In this document: positions 22,641 to 33,589 of the stretch, piece by piece | Layout of the letters: each line of letters begins with the position of its first letter | Numbering within the stretch: the stretch's first letter is position 1 | From: Eunapius fragilis | Lineage: Eukaryota; Porifera; Demospongiae; Spongillida; Spongillidae | DNA: 64,000 nt | Direction: 5' to 3' | NCBI GenBank assembly: GCA_963681505.1 | Contig: OY811989.1 | Location: 1,319,577-1,383,576, forward strand | Notes under the pieces: model-generated | Databases searched by the model: none | What the model saw: only the letters and a program-made list of their open reading frames with translations | Told to the model about the DNA's origin: nothing | Program-made: the position numbers and the translations under genes

Positions 22641-23215
22641 GCGAATGGCATGTGCGCTACACCCACATTAGTGTATAAATTTGACGCAATGTCAAGTCCA
22701 GAAGTTCTGTAGAGTATGTGGTCATAAATTGTTTAAGATATATAGGGGTGAGTCTCAAACAAATACATCTGTGCTGCCTTTTCACAATAGACATAAGCAA
22801 TGACACTGTTCATTTCCCAACAAGTTTCTGCTATGCGTGCAGACGTGCTACGTGTAGACGTGCTATGTGCAGAGTACAAGAAGCAGTAGTACAGAAAATT
22901 GCATTCAGGTGTATGGTAAAGCCATATACAACTGGCTACAACATTGTCCCAGTACCTGCAAGATAAACATATTCAATATTGACCAAGTGTGTACCTACAC
23001 TTATAATTATATACATGCGTTACGACACAGGAACCCGAAGCTGGCTCCACTTACATGTAAAGGACAGAAACTAGAGCAACAACCAAGTGTCACACCAAAT
23101 GCCTTGCTTGATCACATCAACACTATTGCACCTCCAAAGGTTGTGTGTCACAGAAGGGAACCACAGTTAGCCCCAACACAAGTACTGTCAGTAACAGACT
23201 TACTTAAGTGACAAA
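22640..23215 (+). pseudogene. Possible broken Cys-rich (zinc-finger-like) coding remnant
   Basis: One frame reads VQKFCRVCGHKLFKIYRGES to a TGA near 22800. A second frame continues ISNDTVHFPTSFCYACRRAT, and a third gives HRNPKLAPLTCKGQKLEQ and LAPTQVLSVTDLLK to 23212. The CRVCG, FCYAC and later C/H patterns in three frames suggest a decayed zinc-binding N-terminus of a mobile-element or host protein. I cannot name the family. Confidence 0.3.
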
Positions 23216-23936
23216 TGTGTGGATAGATGCTGGTGCAGCCAATTACGTTGCACTACAATGCAGTTGTATGTACAAAGTGCATTGCTGACTACATAGTGTA
23301 AGTGGCCAAGATTTATAGCAAATAAATGAGGTATAGACTAACTATACATACAAAGATAAGGTGTATATATGTGTGTGATCATGGATGTGCGTATGATAAT
23401 CTATTACAAAATGTTCCGTTTGTACTGCCCAAGCGCAGACTAATAAATCCTGCATTACAATAGCAACATATGCCAGCACTCAGTGCCCATGCTGTGATGA
23501 TAGTATGAATTTGCTGCCAAGTTCAGTGCAGCCAGCTCCAGCCATGATCCAACGTCTCCTCTGGCTGATGGGGGAACAGGGCACAGTCTAAGCTATATAC
23601 AACAATTTCAGTCAGTTGTACAGGACATACAACAGTATGTCTAACAAGTACAGAGGCTAAAATGCATTATGCAAGAACACTACCTGAGTGCGTCCCCCAG
23701 GCTGAAGTCTTTGAGGCCAGAAAAGCTAAGTCGAAAAAGAAAACGCAAAGAATAGTGTGTGCTCACGGCATTGATGTGTGCCCAGTGGCGGATACAGGGG
23801 GTGGGGTGGGGTGGGGTGGGGGTTCGGGTCGTAACCACCCCCATGAATGAAATCATTATTGTATCATTTTTGTTATGAATATCTTTGTTATACCATGCGA
23901 TGAAACGGTCAATGTCAATTTTCCTTAGCCCGACAA

Positions 23937-24053
23937 ACATGGAGTGATATCGTTGGCGATTCCCGGATTTCCCGTAATTTATTAAATTACGAAGAAATTA
24001 CGGACAAAATGCAGGAATCGCCAGCGATATCGTTGGCGATATCGCTCCGTGTG
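23937..24053. mobile_element. Small palindromic element
   Basis: The ends ATGGAGTGATATCGTTGGCG and GCGATATCGCTCCGTGT are inverted. Inner sequence (GATTCCCGGATTTCCCGTAA / TTACGGACAAAATGCAGGAATC) also pairs. About 115 bp with no ORF. Confidence 0.6.
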
Positions 24054-24759
24054 TAATCAGTATCGGGCCTTACAGTACTACTAAACGAGCGGGAGGTAGG
24101 TTCAGCTACTGTCCGCTTTGCACAATACTAAATGGCGTATCATGTTGCTCTCGTCTCGATCGCATAACGGATGCGCCTTGGTACAATAACACAAGCATCT
24201 CGCGTACACACTGGCAGAGTGTACGAGAGGGTCAGACAGTGAGATTGAGGTGCAGGTGCATGGAATTGATCATTTTTCAGATGAAACCACGGATCCAGAA
24301 GTTGGTAAATATAGTGGTTTGTTAATGCGTTGGATAAAATATGGACGTTGATTTTAGGAAGTAGTTGCAGTACATGTAGGCCTAGTTCCTCTGATGAACA
24401 AGATGTGATAACATCATCATGGTATTGTAGAGCTCTACATTTTTAGTAGGATTTATGACATTGCAAAGAACACATTTGTTTCGGCCGCTACATTTAAATC
24501 ACAATAACCTGGAAACAAGAACTTAACGGAGTGCAAGTGATTGCCTTCATGTCCAATCCCTGTACGTTTGGATAAAATGGGTGTGTGTACGTTTGGATAA
24601 AATGCATGGGTGTGTGTACGTTTGGATAAAATGGGTGTGTTTCATTCCAGTGCCATGCGGTAACTAGGGTTCAGTTGCCTGTCTCCAAGCAGGAGCTGGG
24701 GACGAGATCCAATGTCCGCTATATACTTTTAATTATTAATAATGTATGTATAAATTTGC

Positions 24760-27700
24760 ATGGCGCGACTTCGTCCATACAACCTGCTCTTGGTCCTTTT
24801 GGCTGCGCTTTGCGTGTTCTTCCTCATACGAAGGCTTCTAAGCAAGCCCATGTCCATTGTGGTGCCGGGAAGCTCCGCTATTCATTTTTCCATCAGAACC
24901 ACCGCCTCCTACCACCAGTCGAGACTGGTCCTGCTCCTTCGTACGTGGCTGAACACGGTAGACCCAAAGCAGGTACTCTCATCAGTATTATTATGACATA
25001 TATAACTTCGCGCGCGCAAATCCTGAGAATTGTATGTCCTCCTCCCCAGCCACTACTTTGTATGTACTTTCCTATAGGTACACATTGCTACAGATCACGT
25101 GGACACGTGGACAAGTACTGCACAACACTCTGGTGCGTTAGCGTGGTAACATGTTTAGGGTTTATGCAATGGAACAATTGGATACACATTGGGACTGGGC
25201 ACCATCTTGTATGATAACATGTATGGGATTGGGACCATCCCCTGTACTAATGTTTATGGGACTGGGACCACCCCCTGTACTAATATGTATGGGACTGGGA
25301 CCATCCCCTGTACTAATGTGTATGGGACTGGGACCATCCCCTGTACTAATGTGTATGGGACTGGGACCATCCCCTGTACTAATATGTATGGGACTGGGAC
25401 CATCCCCTGTACTAATGTGTATGGGACTGGGACCATCCCCTGTACTAATGTGTATGGGACTGGGACTATCCCCTGTACTAATATGTATGGGACTGGGACC
25501 ATCCCCTGTACTAATGTGTATGGGACTGGGACCTATTTGTACTATCTGGTTGTTAACACAGATAATGTATGAGCCAATCAATAATGCCATATCAATGTAC
25601 ACACCCATACAATGCCATATCAATGTACACACCCATACAATGCCATACACACACACATACTGCTATTACTGTGGTGTGAATCACTGCAATGGTGCTCTCC
25701 TATTAGGGTACCAGATTATTCTGACCACCTGTGAACGAACTCATCATGGGTCAGTTGAGGTTTGGTGCCTTGAGTGCAATATTGTGGTCATGTGACCTGC
25801 ATCAGTGGTCACATGATCCGTGCTCGGGACCAGCATCAGTCTTAACATGTGGTCACGTGATCCATGCTCCAGGACCAGCATGTGTCATGTGACCTGTTCA
25901 AGCTTAACATGTGGTCACGTGATCCATGCTCCGGGACCAGCATGTGGTCATGTGACCTGCAGCAGGCTTAACATGTGGTCACATGATCCATGCTTGGGAC
26001 CAGCATGTGGTCATGTGACCACCACCTAAGGCTTCAAGTTCTAATGCTGGAGGCATGTACAGTATGCAGTAACCTGATGTGTAATGCCAACCAGGGGTGT
26101 GTGGTCTCTACACAGACAGGGGTAGGGCCTCCACACAGACAGGGAGGTGTGGTCTCCATACAAACAGGGAGGTGTGTGGTCTCCACACAGGCAGGAGGGG
26201 TGTGGTCTCCACACGGGCAGGGAGGGGTGTGGTCTCCACTTAGGCATGTCAGTTAAAGCCATAATATGATATTGGATTAATTCTTATTAATGCATCACAG
26301 AGAATCACTTTGCTGCAAGTCAGGCTTTGAACATGAGCGATACTATGAAAATAAACATATGGAAGAGATGAGGTATGGAGTTTACTGGTATGGAGTTATG
26401 GGGTATCGGAGGAATGGGGTACTGGAGGGATGGGGTACTGGAGGGATGAGGGGGGTACTGGAGGGATGAGGTATGGAGTTATGGGTACTGGAGGTATGGG
26501 GTACTGGAAATGATAAGGTAGTTTCTTTCCCATACCATCATTTTGGGGTGCTCCTCCCCCTTCTTACTTGGCTCCACCCCCTTCTTACTTGGCTCCTCCC
26601 CCTTCTTACTTGGCTCCTCCCCCTTCTTACTCGGCTCCTCCCCCTTCTTACTTGGCTCCACCCCCCTCCCTACTTTCAGCATCAGCTGGTATTGCCACTT
26701 TGATGACGACATGTATGTGAACATAGGTGCTCTGGTGAACACTTTGGCCCAGTACCATCCTGACAGAGACAGGCTGTACCTTGGGAAAATTTCAGTCCAT
26801 AGGAATGTCACATTTAATGTATGTATGTATGCATGTGTATGTATGTATGTATGTATGTATGTGTGTGTGTGTGTGTGTGTGTGTGCGTGCGTGCGTGTGC
26901 GTGCGTGCGTGCGTGTGTATGTGTGTATGTATATATGTGTGTATGTATGTGTGTATGTGTGTATGTGTGTATGTATGTGTGTAGGTGTGTGTAGGTGTCT
27001 GTATAGGGGGAGTGTGTAAGTGTAGTGTGTGTAGGTGTATGTGGGTGCATGTGTGTGTGGGGTGTATGTGTGTGGGTGTATGTGTGTGGGTGTAGATGTG
27101 TGTGTGGATGCATTACTAATGCTTTCTTCTCTCCAAGGTGCCAAGTGATGTACTGAAGCATTTCCCAGAGCGTGTGAGGGTAAAGGTGATGTGTGTGTGG
27201 GTGTGTGGGTGTGTGAGTATGTGGTTGGTTGGAGTGTTAGCTGGTATGTGGATGTAGGGTGTGGGTGTGGGTATGTGGGGTGGGGGAGGAGAAAAAAGAA
27301 TGCATCTACTGAGACTAGCTGCTAATAGTTGAGCTGGAGGGGATGGGAGGGAGGGAGGGATGGGAAGGGAGAGAGGAGGGGGAACCTTGTGGGATTGATA
27401 GTGATCACCTGATGCCCACATGACAGATAGTGTCATTGGTTTAATTGCTAACTCAGGGTCACCATTACCACCTCACTGTCTGATCATCACTCACAGAAGT
27501 CATCATCCTACCATTTTGGTACAGGGGCAGCCTACTGCATCAGTTCATCGCTGATGATGGAGCTGGAGCCTTACCTCAGGTGTGGTCTGATTATACCATT
27601 TCCACTCCCTCCCTCCTCCTCCCCCCTCCTCCCTGACCTCCTGGGGGCGGGGTTAGGCATTGCAATCCCCCTTTAGGTCTATTACGTAACACGTTGATTA

Positions 27701-29467
27701 ATCAATTATAATCTGCCAAGGGACACGAGTAATCGCACGTGCTTTGAAGGAACAAGAACTGTTGTTCCACAGATGATCGTGTTGGCCATGTGCAATTGCA
27801 GAGGATGGTACATCCTCTAAGCATTAAATATAATAGTTTACATAAACTGAATGTCTGCATAGGGACTTTGACTTGACCGGTCATGAATAATAATCTTGGC
27901 CATGTGCAATACAACAATCTGCTTTTTGTGCACTGTCCAAGCACTAGATGCTTTTTTGCGGGGAAAACCTTTCCTTCTAGTGGGGATCCATCATCGTAAA
28001 AACCCCATTTCAGCAATCCTTGGATCCCTCCCTAACCACCACAACTACCCACACCTCCTCCCTAACCACCATAATCACCCACACCTCCTCCCTAACACTG
28101 TAACTACCCTCACCTCCTCCCTAACCACCATAATCACCCACACCTCCTCCACACACTATATTATACTCAATCTTGTGAAGAGGTCCTAAGAGGTTTATGG
28201 ACATGTGCAATGTCTTCAGGCAGCCTGATGACTTGACTGTTGGAGCCATCATTGGTGAGTCACCATTCTCTGTGTAGTTGATTCATTACATATTTAATGT
28301 GGGTTAGGCTCTGTACATTTGGTTATGTTTTGCTGAAATCATTTACGATTCAAAAACATGCTTGTTTGGGTGCATGCAGAGTGAGTTTGGAACGAAAGAA
28401 AAAAAATCCACTAAGAACTGGGTCTTTATGCAAATGCAATGATGCGATCTGCAAATTAGACCCAGTTATAAATAATGTGCATGTAGTTATGGGAATGGGA
28501 CATGTGTATGGGAATGTGCTTGTGGAATGGGAGTGGTTGTGATATGAGTGAGGATGATTTGGCTTGAGGGAGGTGATAAGATAACATGTGGGCATGTGAT
28601 GTTGGGAGGTGATGAGGATAACTGCTCCATTTGAAATCCCAGGTGCAGTGCTTGGCTATGACCTTACCACTGTGCCCAGCATCCACACACACTTCAGTTT
28701 ACTTTCTTCTCTTGATCCAAATTCTCTTGGTGATCAAGTGAGTTCTCTAAAGTATTGGCAGGTATAGAGATATGAGGATAATGAGATGTGGGGGTGGGGA
28801 TGGAGTTGGAGAGGGTGTGAGATGCAGAGGGTGTGGGATGGAGAGAGTGGGATGGAGGGTGTGGATGGAGTGGGTGTGTGATGGGGAGGGTGTGGGATGG
28901 AGAGGGTGGGGATGAGAGGGTGTGGGATGGAGAGGGTGTGGGATGGAGAGAGTGGGATGGAGAGAGGGTGGGATGAGAGGGTGTGGGATGGAGATGGTGT
29001 GGGATGAGAGGGTGGGGGATGGAGGGTGTGGGATGGAGAGTGTGGGGATGAGAGGTATGGATGGAGAGGTGGGGATGGAGAGGGTGTGGGATGGAGAGGG
29101 TTTGCAATGGAGAGGGTATGGGATGGAAAGGGTGGGAATGGAGAAGGTGTGGATGGAGGGGTGGAGATGGAGAGGGTGTGGGATGCAGAGGGTGGGGATG
29201 CAGAGGGTGGGGATGAAGAGGGTGTGGGATGGAGAGTATAGTGACCATACAAAACTGATGGTTGTGTGAGATAATGATGTAGCTAAAAGGTGGCTAATAT
29301 ATACACCACCATAAAGCATTTCAAAAATGGTTTCATGTATTTATGTGATATTCTTAATGAAAGGTGACAATAAGCTATGGCAAGTTGAAGGTCTTGGGAC
29401 AACCAGCATTTGAGAACATTGTTAATATTCCAAATGCTCAGTTCTCTGAAGAGGATGATCCTACCAG

Positions 29468-29566
<99 letters not shown>

Positions 29567-29961
29567 TGTGTGTGTGGATGTGTGCATAGATTAATAACGT
29601 TCTGTAAGGTTATTAATCTATGATGTGTGGGTGGGTGGGTCGGCCACTACAGAAACATATACAGTTTCCCTCTCACATATTAGTTTGTTCTGTCAATTAA
29701 TCTTGAGATAAAGTTTTGCATTTATGATGTAGTGGTTGTTTTCCCACGGCTGTTCTTTGATGAGCATGTGGCCCATGCATGACTCTGATAAGCTATAGTA
29801 TGGGTGTGTGTGCATGTGTGCATATGTGTGTATTGTGCATAATGGAGAACCTTGTCTTAGTGATGAATGTAGAAGATTGACTCATTCCTTTCTCTCCATC
29901 TCTCTCTCTCCCTCATTATCCATCTCTCTCTCACTTTCTTTTCTCTCACTCTCTCTCTCTC

Positions 29962-30005
<44 letters not shown>

Positions 30006-30151
30006 TCTCTCTCTCTCTCTCAATCTCTCTCTCGTTTCAAAGGTTTCTGTCCTACCATTGCCTTCTCTATCCAGAGGTATCCTGGTGTGCACGGAACTTG
30101 TACCACTGTCTGTTCTATCCCAAAACACCATGGTGTAGATACTTACAATAG
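24760..30151 (+). CDS. fng: Fringe-type beta-1,3-N-acetylglucosaminyltransferase (11 exons)
   Basis: Exons: 24760-24972, 25078-25132, 26063-26096, 26301-26372, 26680-26818, 27138-27179, 27497-27579, 28193-28254, 28643-28737, 29364-29467, 30043-30151. All introns are GT..AG, phases agree, and the total is 1008 nt: 335 residues plus TAG, normal Fringe length. Residues 7-23 form a signal anchor ([14 protein letters not shown]) for a type II Golgi protein. Family marks: [35 protein letters not shown]; metal-binding DDD at 133-135 in [20 protein letters not shown] (192-201), which has GAA where most Fringes have [24 protein letters not shown]; and a Cys-rich end with [12 protein letters not shown] and PKTPWC. 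Fringe adds GlcNAc to O-fucose on Notch EGF repeats. An inverted pseudo-copy of exon 7 lies at 11.5 kb. Confidence 0.92.
25200..25545. repeat. 33-bp minisatellite in Fringe intron 2
   Basis: About ten near-identical copies of a 33-bp unit containing ATGGGACTGGGACCATCCCC and TGTACTAAT. The unit length is a multiple of three, so long ORFs stay open on both strands. These are not genes. Confidence 0.93.
25800..26060. repeat. Diverged ~60-bp repeat in Fringe intron 2
   Basis: Three to four copies share TTAACATGTGGTCACGTGAT, CCATGCTC and GGACCAGCATGTGGTCATGT. The repeat ends just before the exon 3 acceptor at 26062. Confidence 0.75.
26100..26240. repeat. Tandem repeat in Fringe intron 3
   Basis: About five imperfect units around GGTGTGTGGTCTCCACACAG and CAGGGAGG directly follow the exon 3 donor. 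Confidence 0.8.
26373..26679. repeat. Two tandem arrays in Fringe intron 4
   Basis: First come ~17-bp units (GGGGTACTGGAGGGATG, 26395-26515). Then about six 21-bp units (CCCCCTTCTTACTTGGCTCC, 26557-26665) form the pyrimidine-rich tract before the exon 5 acceptor at 26679. Confidence 0.85.
26819..27130. repeat. GT/GTAT-rich array in Fringe intron 5
   Basis: The donor GTATGT itself begins a run of TGTATG, TGTG and TGCG repeats filling almost the whole intron. Confidence 0.85.
28770..29245. repeat. Purine-rich minisatellite in Fringe intron 9
   Basis: Variable 14-18 bp units around GGGATGGAGAGGGTGT repeat about 30 times between exons 9 and 10. A shorter repeat (CCTCCCTAACCACCATAATC) lies in the intron before exon 8 (28020-28150). 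Confidence 0.88.
29468..30042. repeat. (TG)n and (CT)n arrays in the last Fringe intron
   Basis: A TG run of about 50 units begins at the donor (29468-29575). A CT run (29880-30030) forms the polypyrimidine tract ahead of the last-exon acceptor at 30042. Confidence 0.9.
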
Positions 30152-30229
30152 ACGCCTGCAATGTATTCGCTCGGTGCCACAGGTGGCAACGTGCGATCTG
30201 TGTGTGTATATTTGCGTTTGTTAGTTTTA

Positions 30230-30800
30230 CTTTCTCAAGTTGACCATGGCCCATTACTAGTACGGGATGGGGGTTGACCATGGTCCATTTACTAGTACGA
30301 AATGGGGGTTTGCGATACACTGTAACTAAACAACTATATTGTATCAGGCCTGTAACGGAACGATCTGCACTGTTACTGACCTGTAAGAGCGAATAATGGT
30401 AGGACTCAAATACGAGATGGCACTACCTAAATACGAGATGGCGCAACCTAGTCTGGGGACCAGCCTACTGGCATTCAGCATCAGTCTGGCCATGTGTAGA
30501 TACCAAACTTGTTCTGGTTGTTTATGCGTTTGTTTAGGTTGATATGAAATTGATCGTGTTATAAAACCTCTTTACAGTCCAGTGCTATTCACGTGTCCTA
30601 AATTGATGTAGCCCCTACAGATTTTTCCGTGATCATGGATTTTAATTATGACATCATCACAGTTACTAGGCTTTGTTTATTCTTTTAAAAAGTATGAAGA
30701 ATCGCATTCTACTTTCATAGTGAGACTTGAATTCATTAGCTTGAACATCAATGAATTTATTAGTAATTAAGTTGCTGTAATTAGCCCTCCCCCCCTCCCG
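30230..30800. other. Region 3' of Fringe, short duplication only
   Basis: A ~40-bp duplication (GTTGACCATGG..CCATT..ACTAGTACG, 30236-30310) occurs. No coding signal or clear AATAAA for Fringe was seen. Confidence 0.4.
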
Positions 30801-30846
30801 GGGCCCCCCTGTTTTGAAGAGTCAACATCCCTGCCATGGATGAGAA

Positions 30847-32160
30847 ATGTTTCAACATCTGAGTATTAAGGTTGTGAATGGCTACTGCTTCTTAGGAGGG
30901 TTCATTGGAGACCGTGAAACCACAAAACAATTTCTGCACAACAAGACCACAGGGTGGGTGAATAATCTTCTCAAATTATCCAAAGCTGCCGAGTCACAGC
31001 CTCAAGCAGCTTTTTCTGCACTATCCAAATCCATGCAGTTTGAGTGGTCCTACCTGCAAAGAATCCTTCCTAATTGTGAGGAAGCAAATACTCCAATCAG
31101 TCTGGAACACTTGTACCAATATTTCTGGCCTGCCATTTTTGAAGGTACCATCTCTGATCATGAAAAGCAGCTATTCTCAATTCCTGCACGATTAGGTGGC
31201 ATGGGAGTTTGCAATCCAATCGAAAGTGCCAAGATTGCCTATACCACATCCAGAGCAGGCACAAGAAACATTGTGGATGCCATCATGTAGTTCTCTCTAC
31301 CTGATCACAATGTTCTAATGTCTGATGCAATGAAAAACTTGCACACCACCCTCCAGCAGCAAAATGAAGTCATACTTCACTCAACATTGGCCAATTCAGA
31401 ACTAAATGCTAAAACAAGGCGGGCAATACAATGGGCAGTAGATGGCAAGACATCATCATGGTTAACAGCTCTGCCCCTTGCTCACCATCACTTTGACCTT
31501 TCTGCCACAGAATTCTGCGATGCCCTAGCATTGCAATACAATCGACCACTGCTGAATATGCCAGCCAATTGTGATGGATGTGGAGCTGCAACTAGTTTGG
31601 AGCATGCCCTTGACTGCAAGATGGGAGGTCTGGTAATCCAACGTCACAATGAAGTTAGAGATGTTATTGGTGACTTAGCATCAGTTGCTTACAAGGATAT
31701 TGTAAAAGAACCAGTCGTGCAAGAGGCAAATGATGCTGATGGTGTACCCTCCCTAATTGCTGATCTGAGTATCAGAGGAGTATGGCAGCCCCAGACCGGG
31801 GCGTTGTTTGATGTACGTGTCACAGACACTGACGCCCCGTCTGACTCACAGCGAGTTGTTTCTGCCATTCTCTCTTCCGCTGAGGAAGAAAAGAAAAAGA
31901 AATATTCTGAAGCAGCAGCTCTTCGCCGAGCCTCATTCACACCCTTTGTTGTGTCAGTTGATGGAGTCCTGGGTCGAGAAGCAAGCTTTTTTTATCAAAC
32001 ATCTTGCTCAGAAACTTGCTCATAAGTGGGAAAAGTCAAACAGTGAGGTATTGGGATGGATGAGAGCACGACTGTCTTTTGCAATCCTCAGAGCAACAAA
32101 CCTTTGAGGGGCTCCCGCACCAAATGGAGGAGTGCATTTGGAATGGATGATGGAGCACGG
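30847..32160 (+). pseudogene. LINE ORF, 3' part (thumb, zinc finger, nuclease-like)
   Basis: One frame runs from 30847 to 32025 with a single TAG at 31288-31290; a +1 slip in a T run near 31985 moves the end into another frame (to about 32106). It reads GYCFLGGFIGDRETTKQFL (end of the RT region), ARLGGMGVCNP, CDGCGAATSLEHALDCKMGG with VIQRHNEVRD (zinc-binding), ALFDVRVTDTDAPS (nuclease-like) and MRARLSFAILRATN. The RT catalytic box is missing. The 3' UTR runs to about 32330 and ends in TAA/ATT triplets. Confidence 0.8.
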
Positions 32161-32329
32161 TTACCTAGTATCTCTGCCTGAACGTCATTCATGCTTAAAG
32201 TTTTTATGTCTTTATTTAATGTGTAATATTATTTTTGAATTGCCCTATATGTATCTTATAGTGTACTTGTGTATGTCTGTATTATATCCGTTATTATAAT
32301 AGTAATATATTGAACCTGCTGCCACAGGT

Positions 32330-32790
32330 TCAGATAATAATAATTATTATTATTGTATGTCATTACTCTGAAGCAGCAGCTCTTCACCGAGCATCATTCA
32401 CACCCTTTGTTGTGTCAGTCGATGGAGTCCTGGGTCGAGAAGCAAGCTTTTTTATCAAACATCTTGCTCAGAAACTCGCTCATAAGTGGGAAAAGTCAAA
32501 CAGTGAGATATTGGGATGGATTAGAGCACGACTGTCTTTTGCAATCCTCAGAGCAACAAACCTTTGTCTGAGGGGCTCCCACACCAAATGGAGGAGTGCA
32601 TTTGGAATGGATGATGGAGCAGGGTTACCTAGTATCTCTGCCTGAACGTCATGCTTAAATAGTTCATGTCATTATCATTTTTATTTAATGTGTAATATTA
32701 TTATTGTTTTTGCCCCATATGTCTAAATGTATTCTGTATATTATTATTATTTGTATTTATTATTCTGTGTGTTGTAATGTATGTTGTAAA
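32330..32790 (+). pseudogene. 5'-truncated second copy of the 30.8-kb LINE
   Basis: Starting right after AATAATAATTATTATTATT, the sequence repeats 31905-32290: EAAALHRASFTPFVVSVDG, HLAQKLAHKWEKSN, IRARLSFAILRATNLCLRG, then the same 3' UTR. Here the frame is intact to TGA at 32643-32645, showing that the first copy lost bases at its end. This is a classic 5'-truncated insertion placed next to a triplet microsatellite. Confidence 0.85.
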
Positions 32791-33589
32791 TTGGGACGGT
32801 GTCCAGCAAAATCACCCTTCTGGAGTTTTAATTTTATCACTATAAAAATTGTACGTTACACAAAGCAACATATCTTCACAACGGTTTTATATTTTATTTT
32901 CAAATTTCGTACACTTGTTCACACATCAGTTCTCTCTGTGCAAACCGATTTTGGTGCTCTAGATAATTTCCATGCCATGGTTATAAAGGTCTCTAACCCA
33001 ATGGGTTAAGATTCCTCATTTCTCCAGATACGAGTGACGATAACATGTCAAATTTGGAGTGTACATAGAAGAGTCCTGTAGCTATTGATTTCTGCAGATC
33101 GTTAAGTTTTTTCTTATCCGTTACGGAGATATGGATTTTCAAAGTAATTCGACATTTCGCGCCACTCCAATATGCCATTATGTAATGGTCACGCCCTTTA
33201 AATTTGAAGTTAGGTAATTAACTCCGCTTTGATCGTTCTACGTGGTATATAAGCGATCGTACCTCGTACGCTACGTTTCAACATAAAACAGTATCGTACG
33301 TTCACATGTATCGCTTATGATGGATGCTGTGAATGTTCATGGTAGTTTATATTGTGCACCCTTTTTCTATATCTGCTCAGTTTGTGGCATGTACATGTAA
33401 GCATGCACGTACCATGCCTTCTAATCATGGGGCCCCTTCTTCACCCTCTACACCCTCTACACTAGTCTGGGGACCAGATGACTTGCTTGCGGCAGTCAGT
33501 TATCTGGTACAAAAACTGCAGTACCTTTACTTAGTATGGCATATCTCTCTAGACCATTCATATTCACTGCCCTTCTTTCTTTCTTACCT

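Noticed and set aside
25151..25795. ORFs on both strands reading [11 protein letters not shown] / [10 protein letters not shown] / GTGTIPCTN
   Set aside because: A 33-bp repeat (multiple of three) inside Fringe intron 2 keeps frames open. Fringe exons on either side splice in phase without it.
27180..28190. Apparent loss of the Fringe FATGGAG-type exon
   Set aside because: At first it seemed missing, but 27497-27579 encodes [12 protein letters not shown] with good splice sites and matching phases.
28297..28590. Short ORFs around 28.3-28.6 kb
   Set aside because: They lie in a Fringe intron, have no motif, and overlap no conserved exon.
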